DNA from: Vibrio albus
GTDB taxonomy: Bacteria; Pseudomonadota; Gammaproteobacteria; Enterobacterales; Vibrionaceae
Direction: 5' to 3'
Assembly (NCBI RefSeq): GCF_003144035.1
Contig: NZ_QFWT01000003.1
Span: 1-64,000 of the forward strand
DNA: 64,000 nucleotides
The notes beneath the pieces are model-generated. The model was given only the letters and a program-made list of their open reading frames with translations, was not told the DNA's origin and made no database searches. The first letter of the stretch is position 1. Every line of letters starts with the position of its first letter. This document shows, piece by piece, positions 46,430 to 55,973 of this stretch. Position numbers and translations under genes: made by a program.

Positions 46430-46571
46430 TGTGAGCTTCCTTTGTTAGTAGCGAATTTTGGTTAGCAGCGAGTTTTGTTATTATAGAAGACCGGGTTAAA
46501 TGCCGTATGTCCGGTCCTCTTTATAATTTGCCTGATTTTGTATTTCTTTTTCGTTAGAATTTTTGCCGCTG

Positions 46572-46983
46572 TTACAGTACCTGAACGATATCTTTGGCTG
46601 CCAGGCGAGATTTCGGCAGGTCGGCGTTATAATATTCTGCGGTATCACGGTAACCAATAGCCAGTGCCACGTCGCAGGTATAGCCATCCAGCTCTTCTTT
46701 AAATACCTGGCTAATTGCATCGGAATCGATCACTTTCTCATAATCGTCCCGGTTATAGGCCGGGTTATGCGCAAACAGGATAATGTGGGACGCTTCCAGC
46801 GCGTGTCTTTGCTTCGTTGCTCTCAAGCACAATAAATTTCCATGGCTGGGAGTTGATCGAAGAGGCAGAAAGGCGCATGGCCTCAGTCACAACCGCCAGA
46901 TCTTCCTGAGACACTCGCTTCGAGGTGTCGTATCGTTTTGTCGTATAGCGGCTTTTCAGATCAGTAATGATAGGGTGAGTCAT
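46572..46983 (-). pseudogene. NfsB-like nitroreductase, broken by deletions
   Basis: The start MTHPIITDLKSRYTTKRYD and SSINSQPWKFIVLES (FMN-binding) are in one frame (46983 to about 46800). The end ALEASHIILFAHNPA...TCDVALAIGYRDTAEYYNADLPKSRL is in another frame (to 46572). At least two pieces are missing compared with the 217-residue family: a short one at the frame change near 46805, and an internal block of about 50-60 residues after DSDA. Key parts of the FMN and dimer regions are gone, so no active enzyme is expected. It lies between the dehydrogenase and the OYE gene, probably once co-transcribed. Confidence 0.8.
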
Positions 46984-47001
46984 GATAATATCCATGTTAA
47001 A

Positions 47002-48045
47002 TTAAATAAGTTGCTCAAGCATGCCTGGGTCATAATCGGTCAGCGCCTGTCCTTCCTGCACCCGTGCTACATAATCCGGATTGGCAATAAAAGGGCGACC
47101 AACGGCCAACAGTTCAAACGCGTCCTGTGTCATCGCCTCAGCACCTGTTTCGGCGGTGTAGCCACCAACTGCTATCAGGGTTTTTGAGTAGTTCTGACGC
47201 ATGTATTCAGATACCCGGCCACCCAGGTGGTCAAACTCCATGCTGTCGTCAAACATACCTTCATGCAGATAAGCCAGCTCGCGTTTTTCCAGCTCTGCCA
47301 GCAGATAATCGAACACGGCACGATCCCGCGGATCCGGGCTCATGTGAGCATAAGCGCCCGGGGACAAGCGCAGGCCGGTACGATAGCCGCCAATACGCTC
47401 AACGATGGCATCAACCACTGCCAGCGGAAAGCGGGCCATATTGTCCGGAGTCTGTCCATAGTCGTCTTTCCGCTGGTTGGTGTCATAGTGCAGGAACTGA
47501 TCGAGCAGGTAACCGTTAGCGCCATGGACCTCAACGCCGTCAAATCCGGCAGCAATCGCGTTTTCGGCTGCGGCAGCATAATCTTCGATCAGCTGTTTTA
47601 TTTCTTCTGTGGTGGCCGCTTTAGGTATGGTGTATATCAACTCACGCATGCGAGGTACCGAGCCTTCAAAAGCCACAGCAGAAGGCGCTAGTACGTGGTC
47701 ACCATCAAAAAAATGAGGGTGGGCAACTCGTCCGGTATGCCATAACTGAGCAAATATTTTGCCGCCTTTCTCATGCACGGCGGAGGTGACTTTTTTCCAG
47801 CTTTCAACTTGCTGCTGAGTAAACAGTCCGGGAGTATTTGGGTAGCCCTGGCCGTCTGCACGAATAATAGTCGCTTCCGAAATAATTAAACCAGCGTCAG
47901 CTCGGCGAGCGTAATAGGCTGCCATGTCATCTGTTGCGACCAGCCCTTCACCAGCCATGCAGCGAGTGAGAGGGGCCATTACAATGCGGTTGTTTAAGGT
48001 GATCTGGTCATTCAGTTTGTATGGTTGAAACAATATATCTGTCAT
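47002..48045 (-). CDS. Old yellow enzyme, NemA-like alkene reductase
   Basis: A 347-residue FMN oxidoreductase (TIM barrel) that reduces activated C=C bonds and nitro compounds with NAD(P)H. Landmarks: NRIVMAPLTRC near residue 20, QLWHTGRVAHP near 100, GFDGVEVHGANGYLLDQFLH near 175 (substrate-binding H/N pair), and AVGRPFIANPDY near 320. ATG 48045 directly follows a GTG that could also start. It is divergent from a TetR gene with two palindromic operators between, as in the nemR-nemA pair of E. coli, so it is probably induced by electrophiles. Confidence 0.92.
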   Translation of the reverse strand: MTDILFQPYKLNDQITLNNRIVMAPLTRCMAGEGLVATDDMAAYYARRADAGLIISEATIIRADGQGYPNTPGLFTQQQVESWKKVTSAVHEKGGKIFAQLWHTGRVAHPHFFDGDHVLAPSAVAFEGSVPRMRELIYTIPKAATTEEIKQLIEDYAAAAENAIAAGFDGVEVHGANGYLLDQFLHYDTNQRKDDYGQTPDNMARFPLAVVDAIVERIGGYRTGLRLSPGAYAHMSPDPRDRAVFDYLLAELEKRELAYLHEGMFDDSMEFDHLGGRVSEYMRQNYSKTLIAVGGYTAETGAEAMTQDAFELLAVGRPFIANPDYVARVQEGQALTDYDPGMLEQLI

Positions 48046-48108
48046 CACTGTGTCCTGATGGTGAGAATGAGTTCTGATTTTTCAGCGTAGTACTATGCTA
48101 AAACATAT

Positions 48109-48148
48109 TTGAACGATCATTCAAGATGTTTTTTGAACGAACGTTCAA
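48109..48148. promoter_or_regulatory. Two palindromic TetR-type operators
   Basis: TTGAACGATCATTCAA (48109-48124, one mismatch) and TTGAACGAACGTTCAA (48133-48148, perfect arms TTGAACG/CGTTCAA) lie 24 bp apart centre to centre, between divergent OYE and tetR genes. They are the obvious binding sites for the 48230 regulator, controlling both directions. Confidence 0.75.
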
Positions 48149-48229
48149 ATATGGCTTTGTCAGGTTCTGCTTTTCAGAGTAAAATGACAACCTGATTAAG
48201 CAGACAAGACATCGGCGAAGAGAAATAGT

Positions 48230-48811
48230 GTGCGTGTAGCAGAATTTGACAGAAAGCAGGTCCTCCGCTCTGCGATGTATGAATTTATGTCGAAAGGGTT
48301 CAATAAAACCAGCATGCAGGATCTAAAAAAGGCGACCGGATTGCATCCGGGGTCTATTTACTGTGCGTTCGAGAATAAACGTGGGTTACTGCTGGCGGCT
48401 CTTGACCATTACGCTGAGGAAAGGGCGGCTGAATTTACAGCGATTTTTGCTGCTCAGCCAACGGTGATGGCAGGCCTGAGAAGTTATCTTCTGATGATTG
48501 TCGATGAGTGTGAATGCAACGAGATCAAGGATTGTCTGCTACAAAAAGCGCTCAATGAAATGTCACAGCAGGATGAAGATGTCGAGCAGGTGATCCGGGA
48601 GATGCTTCAGACCTGGAAGCTAGGCTTACAGACGAAACTGGAAGAAGCACAGGGCACAGGAGAAATCAGTCCGGATGTCGACTGTGATTTTCTGGCGGAT
48701 TATCTGGTGATGAGTATTTATGGTCTGCGCTCTTTTGCTCATACCAAGCCGGAAAAAGGGCTGCTTTGCAGAATGACCGATCAACTGCTTGCTTCGCTAT
48801 TTGCCGTATAG
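48230..48811 (+). CDS. TetR/AcrR-family regulator, NemR-like
   Basis: A 193-residue repressor with an N-terminal helix-turn-helix (LRSAMYEFMSKGFNKTSMQDLKKATGLHPGSIYCAFENKRGLLLAAL). Cysteines occur in DECECNEIKDCLLQ, in the region where NemR senses electrophiles. The start is GTG 48230; no better ATG is present. It probably represses the OYE/nitroreductase/dehydrogenase cluster through the operators at 48109-48148 and also itself. Confidence 0.9.
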   Translation: MRVAEFDRKQVLRSAMYEFMSKGFNKTSMQDLKKATGLHPGSIYCAFENKRGLLLAALDHYAEERAAEFTAIFAAQPTVMAGLRSYLLMIVDECECNEIKDCLLQKALNEMSQQDEDVEQVIREMLQTWKLGLQTKLEEAQGTGEISPDVDCDFLADYLVMSIYGLRSFAHTKPEKGLLCRMTDQLLASLFAV

Positions 48812-48851
48812 CGTGGTTTACGTATCATAAGCGGCTGATGGTTTCCCTTTT

Positions 48852-49979
48852 TCATGACTCGTCTTTGTCTCTGAGTTCAGTGACGATATAAGTTACTTCT
48901 TCACGATTTGTAATCAGCGCTTCAACACAGTCCCGATCGAGCTTTCCGGCACGCGCCATTGCGGTTAGCTCGGCAAAAGCATCATCTATTGACCAAGGGT
49001 TTTTATATGGTCGCTTGCTGGTCAGGGCGTCAAAAATGTCCGCTACCGTAGTAATCTTGGCTTCGATCGGAATTTTATCCCCGGTCAGGCCATGCGGATA
49101 GCCACTGCCATCAAGAAACTCATGGTGATAAGCCACGATATTGAGCATTACCTTAGAATCACTCAGGTGGGATAACTGATAGTCTTCCAGTACCTGAGAT
49201 ATAATGTGTACGCCTTTATTCACGTGTTCTTTCATTAAGTTATATTCTTCTGCATCAAGCCGGCCTTTCTTCAGCAAGATACGGTCTGGAATACCGATTT
49301 TTCCGATGTCATGGAGCGGAGTAAACAGATAAATATGTTCAATCGTTTCATCGGAAAACTGATACTGATCCGCTATCGTTCTGGCAATCAGGCGGGAAAA
49401 TTGCGCCATACGATTTAGATGCATGCCGGTTTCAAAGTCTCTGAGATGCGCATATTCTTTGGCTGCTTTGGCTGTGGCTAACAGAGAGTGGACAGCCGAG
49501 ATCTCGGTAGAAATGGTCAGGGTAATCATCTTGGCAAACAGTATGAGATCCCGTTGAATATGATCTCTGAAATAGTTTTTCTCGTCGCTGTCGATGAAGA
49601 TAAAGCCAATAAACTGACTACCTGCAAGCATAGGTATCGTAAAGGAAGAGCTGTATCCCTGTTCTAATAACCAATTTGAGTGCGCAGTACCTGTCGGGAT
49701 CTCCTGTTGAATATTGTCGATGATGCGGCTAGTCCTTTGCTCTTTTAACTGGCTGAGTTCGTAGCTCTTGCTCAGGGGATACTGATAGCCGGCAATGGCA
49801 TGGCCAGTGTGAGTGCTGTTGATAAATGTTTTTAGCAGGTCAGTATCCGGGTCATAGAGAGCACAGGCAACACGGCATACTCCGGGCATACGTTCGAGAA
49901 TGCTGTTATGCAGCTCTTTCAGTCGCTCTGTCAGAGAGTGTGCCGCATTGTTAAATTCTGTCTTTTGATATTTTGTCAT
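48852..49979 (-). CDS. GAF-HD-GYP c-di-GMP phosphodiesterase
   Basis: A 375-residue cytoplasmic protein. A GAF-like domain covers residues about 15-160. The HD-GYP domain follows with LHDIGKIGIPDRILLK (HD) and HHEFLDGSGYPHGLTG (GYP), plus ITTVADIFDALTSKRPYK. All metal-binding residues appear present, so it should hydrolyse c-di-GMP. It lies 7 nt downstream of the GGDEF gene at 49987; the two presumably form an operon of opposing activities. Confidence 0.93.
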   Translation of the reverse strand: MTKYQKTEFNNAAHSLTERLKELHNSILERMPGVCRVACALYDPDTDLLKTFINSTHTGHAIAGYQYPLSKSYELSQLKEQRTSRIIDNIQQEIPTGTAHSNWLLEQGYSSSFTIPMLAGSQFIGFIFIDSDEKNYFRDHIQRDLILFAKMITLTISTEISAVHSLLATAKAAKEYAHLRDFETGMHLNRMAQFSRLIARTIADQYQFSDETIEHIYLFTPLHDIGKIGIPDRILLKKGRLDAEEYNLMKEHVNKGVHIISQVLEDYQLSHLSDSKVMLNIVAYHHEFLDGSGYPHGLTGDKIPIEAKITTVADIFDALTSKRPYKNPWSIDDAFAELTAMARAGKLDRDCVEALITNREEVTYIVTELRDKDES

Positions 49980-49986
49980 AGTTAAC

Positions 49987-51908
49987 CTATACAGCTTGTT
50001 CTTCCCTATAGATTTCTACCCGATTCCGGCCAAGCGTTTTCGCCTGATAAAGAGCCCGGTCTGCTCGCTCGAGGATGGCGTCTATGTCTGAATCGTCTTT
50101 ACGTATTTCGGTGATACCAATACTGATAGTATAGGTGATAATATTGTCACCTACTCGCAGTGAAGCTGCAGCGATCCGGGTTCGTATCCGATTAGTGAAG
50201 TGAATGGCCATCTCTTCATCGGTACCCGTCAGAATTAGCCCGAATTCTTCGCCGCCTAATCTGCCTGCAACATCGACCTTACGTACCTCATCATGGAGTA
50301 TGTTGGCGACTTGTTTGAGAACATCGTCTCCGGTTCGGTGCCCGTATGTGTCATTGATAGATTTAAAGTGATCCAGATCGAGCATAATGATGGCGACTGG
50401 GTGATTCTTTTTACGATGAGAGCGTTCCAGCTCAATGGAGAGTTGATCGAAAAACGCTCTCCGGGTGGGGAGTTGTGTCAGAAAGTCTGTCGTAGCCAGT
50501 TTACGCAATTCTTTTTCCATTTTCTTGCGTTCGGTAATATCACGCGATGAGGCATAGAAGAAAATACCATCGTCGGTGGTTATCCATTTACTGTTGATTT
50601 CTACCTCAATAATGGAGCCATCTTTGCGTCGGTGTTTGGTTTCAAATCTTTTGGGCTTGTCGGTGAAGGACGATATGTTTTTTGTTATCTGTTCTGGTGG
50701 TATCTCGGCTTCCCAGTCACGCACATTAAGTTGATAGGCTTCTTGTTCGGTATACCCCAGCATAGTGGCAAATGAATGGCTAAGGGCGACGACGTTTCCT
50801 TGCTGATCAAGTACATGAATACCATCGCTGGCCATCTCCATGTAAACCCTGTTTTTCTGTAATAGGTTTTGTATACGTCTGTTCAGGCTTTTCAGCTCAT
50901 TGATATGTTTACCCTGACTGGCGTAGGCGACAAAAAACTTATTCAGGAGACCCGCGAAAATCAGCCCGAATATCGTGGTAATAAACAGAGTAATCCCCGA
51001 GCTGTATTTCAGGTTTTGTTTTATATGAGCTTCCTGAAAAGCAAGGTATTTACTGTTCAAGGATAGTATTAACACTAATTTCTGACTTAAGGGTAAGTGC
51101 AACTGCCTGGAAAAGAAGGTCGAAGTTCCATAAGTGTCGTGTTGCAACACCATATCCGTGTCAGGTAGGTCAGAAGATAGCCCAGGCCGGCCCGTATAAC
51201 GGCTCCAGTTCCTGTCCGGGTCATAATGCATCAGAACTTCACCATCTTCGTCAGCCAGGATCACGTTATACAGAGGGGCATTGGTAAGGTTGTCGAATAA
51301 GGGCTGCATAAAATAGTTGATGATTAAAATACCTTTAAATGCCTGTTGGTCAGCTAAAGGCATAATGGCCCGTAGGGTGGGCTTGTATGGCACCTCGACT
51401 TTTCCGTGCTCCATATTCAGGTCAAGATCGGAAAACCACACTTTATCTGCCGGACGGCCGATGGATTCATAATAAAAATAGCGGTGAGCTATATCCTGTA
51501 GCTGTGATTGGGCTACCACTGTTGCAGGCTCATCTAGTCGATCACGTTCAATTCGGACTACTTCCATGCCAGACTCATCAATGTATCTGATTTTCATGAT
51601 GTCGTTCTGACTTTTTGCCATAGCTAGGGCGAGCTCTTCCAGAGATTGTCTGGAGGATGAAGAACCGGTCAGGAATTGATTAAAGCTGTCGCTTTCCCTG
51701 ATAGAGGTAATCGTGTTTTCTGAGCGGGTAAAGAATGCGGAAAAAACCATTTCTCTTTCCTGGGTCTTTTTTACCGCATTAGCTAACGCCACCGTTTCGG
51801 TCTGTCCGGAAAAATGAATCTCTGAGTTAAAAAATTGGTGGTGACGATGACGATTCCAAAGGAAATCAGGATTAAAATCAGTCTGGGGAGATTCTCTTGT
51901 AAAGACAT
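49987..51908 (-). pseudogene. dCache-PAS-GGDEF diguanylate cyclase with N-terminal frameshift
   Basis: The main frame (ending 49987) encodes a periplasmic dCache-like domain (YIDESGMEVVRIE, FSDLDLNMEHGKVEVPYKP), TM2, PAS (MASDGIHVLDQQG) and GGDEF with active GGEEF. The natural N-terminus is in another frame: ATG 51908, preceded by GGAAG, encodes MSLQENLPRL followed by a clear transmembrane helix ending FIFPDR near 51806. A one-base loss around 51797-51806 then breaks the frame. In the main frame the sequence before residue 55 is not protein-like and lacks the first TM helix. Expression from an internal start would leave the sensor in the cytoplasm. Either a recent mutation or a sequencing error. 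Confidence 0.8.
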
Positions 51909-52086
51909 TTATTCGCTTCCAATTCACATAGTTGCCTGATATGAAGAATAGCACTATTCTACAACAGAGTTATTTTATCCGGTTGGTATTGAGGTGCCAC
52001 CATCAATATATTTTGTATCGGTGTATGACTTGACACGCTCATTCTATCGCGCAAGCTAGTGGCTTTCGCACTAAAGAGTAATAAAT

Positions 52087-52563
52087 ATGCAGTCAGTTGC
52101 AATTTTGGTGGATGTGCAGAATGTCTACTACACCACACGTGAAAGGTTCCATGCCCATTTTGATTACAATGTCTTCTGGCGTCGTGTGACTCAGGACCGG
52201 CGGGTCATTCAGGCGAATGCCTACGCGATAGCCAGCCGACAGGAAAAGCAACGCCAGTTCCACCATATTCTGCGGGGTATTGGCTTTGAGGTAAAACTAA
52301 AGCCGTTTATTCAGCGTTTGGATGGTTCAGCAAAAGGCGACTGGGATGTCGGCATTACGCTGGATGCGATAGAGCTGGCAATGGATGCGGACGTGATTGT
52401 ACTGGTGTCCGGAGACGGTGATTTTGACCTGCTGGCACAACGTATCCGGAATAAATATCATAAGGATGTTGAGGTGTACGGCGTCGAAGACCTTTCCGCT
52501 CAGTCTCTGATTGACGCTGCGACCCGGTTCTACCCGATTGATGGCGATCTGCTGAAAGGTTGA
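52087..52563 (+). CDS. NYN-domain protein (LabA/DUF88 family)
   Basis: A 158-residue PIN-like putative ribonuclease. The acidic residues of the NYN fold are visible: VAILVDVQNVYY (Asp), KGDWDVGITLDAIELA (Asp pair) and DVIVLVSGDGDFDLLAQRIR (Asp triad SGDGDF). Such proteins are predicted to cleave RNA; the target is unknown. Stand-alone gene. Convergent with the phosphatase gene at 52596. Confidence 0.9.
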   Translation: MQSVAILVDVQNVYYTTRERFHAHFDYNVFWRRVTQDRRVIQANAYAIASRQEKQRQFHHILRGIGFEVKLKPFIQRLDGSAKGDWDVGITLDAIELAMDADVIVLVSGDGDFDLLAQRIRNKYHKDVEVYGVEDLSAQSLIDAATRFYPIDGDLLKG

Positions 52564-52595
52564 GCACCCGGACACTTTCAATCGTATTTGCCGGA

Positions 52596-52982
52596 TCAGC
52601 CCAGAGAATACCCACAATCCCGGGCCCGTGCGATACGGTTTTCCATTGAGGTCAGATCGTCGCTGCCCACCACCCATAAGATGGAACATCGTGTGCCGGA
52701 ACGGCAAAAAGCGAGAAGAGGACGGGGGGCCTGTTTTAATATTTCTCCGAACTGGGCGGCATCTTCAGCTGTTAAGTGACCTACCGGCTGATGAATATAG
52801 GTGAGCCCCAGTTCATTGGCCTGATTTTCTATGTCCAGATTGAAAGGTTGAAAGGGTTCTTCATTATCGGGACGGTTATTTATGATCGTCTTAAAACCCA
52901 GCTCCGCGATTTTATGTACATCTCCTGGTGAAATTTGGGGAGAGACGGCAAAATCGTCGGTCAGTTGCTTTATCTCTAACAT
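52596..52982 (-). CDS. TIGR01244-type phosphatase/sulfurtransferase-like protein
   Basis: A 128-residue protein with the phosphatase-like loop AFCRSGTRCSILW (C-x5-R) and the opening TDDFAVSPQISPGDVHKIAELGFKTIINNRPDNEE, matching the TIGR01244 family. This domain is also found at the N-terminus of Blh/sulfide-oxygenase proteins. ATG 52982 has CAGGAG 5 nt upstream; the longer frame is not needed. It follows the AbrB-type gene by 41 nt, likely same operon. Activity on a phosphate or persulfide substrate is inferred from the loop. Confidence 0.82.
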   Translation of the reverse strand: MLEIKQLTDDFAVSPQISPGDVHKIAELGFKTIINNRPDNEEPFQPFNLDIENQANELGLTYIHQPVGHLTAEDAAQFGEILKQAPRPLLAFCRSGTRCSILWVVGSDDLTSMENRIARARDCGYSLG

Positions 52983-53023
52983 GTCAACTCCTGGCTGATC
53001 TGAAAAGTGAGTGGCTGAGAACA

Positions 53024-54124
53024 TTAATGGGCTACCTTCTCGGACCGTAGCTGACGAATAGCCAGCCAGCGGGCTATTGCCGGACCGCAGATAAGTACCA
53101 GAATCAACCGGGCTGTCTGCATCATCATGACAAATGATATATCAGCTTGTCCTGATGCTGCAATAATGGCAACAGAATCCGCACCACCTGGGCTCATAGC
53201 CAGATAAGCGGTGAGTGGGTCAATACCCATGGTGATGACCAGCACTTGTGACATCAGAGCACAGCCCCCGATCAGCAAGACGATGGATAGCAGGATGCTC
53301 GGCAGGATTTTGAGTGCATAAGCGAGGATTGAACGGTCAAAGCGAAACCCGATGTTCCAGCCAATAATGGTGTAAGAGAGAAGCAATAAAGGCTGGGGTA
53401 AAGTCAGGTGTACCACCTGTGTCGCACTGGCGACCAGTCCCACAGCCAGGGTGATCAGCAAAGGACCGGCTGGCAGACGGGTGATGCGTGCCACGATGAT
53501 ACTGACTGCCATCAGCGCTAGGGTCTGCAAAAAATCGGTCCGGCTGGTTATCTGCCAGGAAAAATCAGCCAGTGCCGGTTGTGGGGCTGTCGTCAGATCA
53601 TTCGCCCAGAAATGGGTGACCAGTACAGCGGTCACCGTGACGATCACTACGCGCAGATATTGCATCAGTGCCACTAATCTGACATCAGCATCAAAGCTTT
53701 CAGCCATAATGGTCATAGCCGTCGCGGCCCCGGGGCTGGTTCCCCAGATGGCGGTGGAGCCGGGTAGTACATTGCTTCTGGTGAGCAGCAGGCCAAGCCC
53801 ATTGCTCAGCAGTTGTACTGAACCGATGCCCAGCGTAAACAGTGTCCAGTGATCCGTAATATTATTCAGTGTCATTACCGGGATAGAACTGGCTATCATG
53901 ACACCGATGATTCCTTGCCCCAGCGTCAGGCAGGGTTTGGGTAATTTAACTGATTGGTTAAGAACTGCAAACGTAATGGCACAAATCAGCGCACCCAACA
54001 GATAAGCCGCCGGAACAGAGCTGTAATCCAGATAAATCGAGATTGCGGATGTTATCACCAACAGTGCCAGCCACCTGATTCCGGAAAGCCAGAGATGAGA
54101 TTGTAGAGGCGATACTTTTGTCAT
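53024..54124 (-). CDS. AbrB-family integral membrane protein
   Basis: A 366-residue protein with about ten helices in two homologous halves, each containing a PGA/PGG motif: TAIWGTSPGAATAMTIMAES near residue 130 and YLAMSPGGADSVAIIAASG near residue 315. This is the AbrB (PF05145) family, once labelled ammonia monooxygenase; the transport role is unproven. Despite the name it has no DNA-binding domain. Probably co-transcribed with the TIGR01244 gene. Confidence 0.87.
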   Translation of the reverse strand: MTKVSPLQSHLWLSGIRWLALLVITSAISIYLDYSSVPAAYLLGALICAITFAVLNQSVKLPKPCLTLGQGIIGVMIASSIPVMTLNNITDHWTLFTLGIGSVQLLSNGLGLLLTRSNVLPGSTAIWGTSPGAATAMTIMAESFDADVRLVALMQYLRVVIVTVTAVLVTHFWANDLTTAPQPALADFSWQITSRTDFLQTLALMAVSIIVARITRLPAGPLLITLAVGLVASATQVVHLTLPQPLLLLSYTIIGWNIGFRFDRSILAYALKILPSILLSIVLLIGGCALMSQVLVITMGIDPLTAYLAMSPGGADSVAIIAASGQADISFVMMMQTARLILVLICGPAIARWLAIRQLRSEKVAH

Positions 54125-54400
54125 TACTGAGTGTCTTTTTATCAGGGAATGTTATCCGTTCAGGAAGATGTGTCGGCCATGTATTGTATCTGTAGAGTTT
54201 ATTCATCTTTAGCGCATATATAGGTAATCGCACGCGAATACATGTCTCTCAACAGTATACCTGCCAAATAATTCCTATGAAATGAGTTTAAATGGCGTAA
54301 AATGAGGGTTTACCGTATTTCGTATAGTTACCAGGGAAGGCAGAGGAAACCTTGTGTAGATATACGATGATAAAAAGATACTGAATAAATCGATAATAAT

Positions 54401-55036
54401 ATGACACAGACAGATAAAATGCTTGGTGAAGAACTACTGGCAAGGCTGGTCGGACATTTTGGAGTGACCCATTCAAACAAGGATGGCGGTTATATACTGC
54501 CTGATGGCTCTCTGTTAAATCTGAACAGATCTAACCTGAGTACGAAGCAATATCACCGGGAAGTCGCGGCATTGCTGCCGGAAGAGATGCAAGGCGCATG
54601 CGATGAAATTGGTATCGTAAACCTGATGACGACCACAGGGATGATCCGTTATGAGGCTCAGGGCAGGGTGCATGTTGCGACATTGCCGACACCGCAGCAG
54701 CGCCAGCGGTTATTTAATATCATGAAGTACAGCGAAACGGATTACCTGGTGCTGGTTTCAGATAAGACGGCCGCAACCATCGGTGAACAGAAGTTCAAAT
54801 CGCCGCAGGCTCATGAGCTGTTGCGGTTCTTTGAGCGTTGTTTCGGCGGTGAACCCAAACAGTTCAGGGCTGATGAGTTTGCTATTGGTAAGGATGGGGA
54901 AAACTATATTCTGACTTTTCGTCCGGGTAAACTTGAGGTGGCGCGTTATGACTCGGTATCAGAAACCTTTACGGTCGAGCCGCAGTTTAAAGGCGTTCTT
55001 GATATGTTTAAACAGCGACTGGCAAAGATTAAATAG
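54401..55036 (+). CDS. Hypothetical protein (211 aa)
   Basis: Soluble, mixed alpha/beta-looking protein with no motif I recognise. It contains LLPEEMQGACDEIGIVNLMTT, TDYLVLVSDKTAATIGEQKFKS and FKGVLDMFKQRL. It has no signal peptide or membrane helix. An AraC-type regulator starts 18 nt after its stop and then a LysE exporter, so the three may be one transcript. The frame is natural in composition and I consider it real; function unknown. Confidence 0.75.
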   Translation: MTQTDKMLGEELLARLVGHFGVTHSNKDGGYILPDGSLLNLNRSNLSTKQYHREVAALLPEEMQGACDEIGIVNLMTTTGMIRYEAQGRVHVATLPTPQQRQRLFNIMKYSETDYLVLVSDKTAATIGEQKFKSPQAHELLRFFERCFGGEPKQFRADEFAIGKDGENYILTFRPGKLEVARYDSVSETFTVEPQFKGVLDMFKQRLAKIK

Positions 55037-55054
55037 CCCGTATTGTGATTAAAC

Positions 55055-55918
55055 ATGGCTGACAATATCCGTGATATCAGGCAAGGCTACTGGCGTTGTG
55101 ATGCGCTCCCCCAACTGGTGATCAGAACCACTTGTAACAGTATCAAAAGTTACAAGGCGCATAGCCATTCAGAGCTGTCTCTCGGGCTCATTGAGGCAGG
55201 TCAAACCTGCCTGTCGGCCCGGGGGGCGGATATTACCCTTAGTTCCGGCGATATGGTGCTTATTGAGCCTCACCTGGTGCATGCCTGTAACCCTGTTCAG
55301 GGGCTCCCGCGTAGTTATCGCATGCTTTATATTGACCATCAATGGTGCTGTGATGTGCTCTCGGAGTGTTACCAGCAAAAGGTGACCCGTTTCATCTGTG
55401 AGAAGGGCATGCTTCTCGTCTCGGATAAGGAAAACGAACTGCCGGGTTTGATAAGTACACTGACTGAGAGTTGTGCTCCCAGAGATGTCTCTCTGGTACA
55501 TGAACGGTTACGCTCTGTGGTGCAGGCTTATTGCTCTCCGTTACTAAATAGTGAAGAGGATGACGGAATTGCTTACCGGGTAAGAGAGTGGCTGCTGGAA
55601 CAGGTTGAGAGCCCTCCTTCGATTGAAGATATTGCGCGGCAGGTCGGGCGAACTCCCGAATCGGTTATTCGCAATTTTAAACGCCGCTTTGGTATTACGC
55701 CCAGAGCGTTTTTAAACAACTGCCGGGTTGAAAAGGCTAAGCGATTGTTACGTACCGGAATGAAAATAGCCGATGTTGCTCTTGAAGTTGGCTATTCAGA
55801 CCAGAGCCAGCTACATAAAGCGTTTGTCAGTTATACCGCTTCGACCCCGGGACAGTACCAGAACAGCCCCAATAAAAATAACAGTAGCATGAATAACAGG
55901 GTCAATTTTCGACAATAA
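55055..55918 (+). CDS. AraC-family regulator with cupin sensor
   Basis: A 287-residue regulator. The N-terminal cupin domain (SYKAHSHSELSLGLIEAGQTCLSARGADITLSSGDMVLIEPHLVHACNP) has the histidines of an amino-acid or metabolite sensor. The C-terminal helix-turn-helix pair is SIEDIARQVGRTPESVIRNFKRRFG and KIADVALEVGYSDQSQLHKAF. It lies 55 nt upstream of the LysE exporter gene and most likely activates it, as AraC/LysE pairs are common. Confidence 0.9.
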   Translation: MADNIRDIRQGYWRCDALPQLVIRTTCNSIKSYKAHSHSELSLGLIEAGQTCLSARGADITLSSGDMVLIEPHLVHACNPVQGLPRSYRMLYIDHQWCCDVLSECYQQKVTRFICEKGMLLVSDKENELPGLISTLTESCAPRDVSLVHERLRSVVQAYCSPLLNSEEDDGIAYRVREWLLEQVESPPSIEDIARQVGRTPESVIRNFKRRFGITPRAFLNNCRVEKAKRLLRTGMKIADVALEVGYSDQSQLHKAFVSYTASTPGQYQNSPNKNNSSMNNRVNFRQ

Positions 55919-55973
55919 GTGGTAAGCAGACCGGCGTAAAGTGATATCACTTTTTAACTTCAGGTGATATTTG

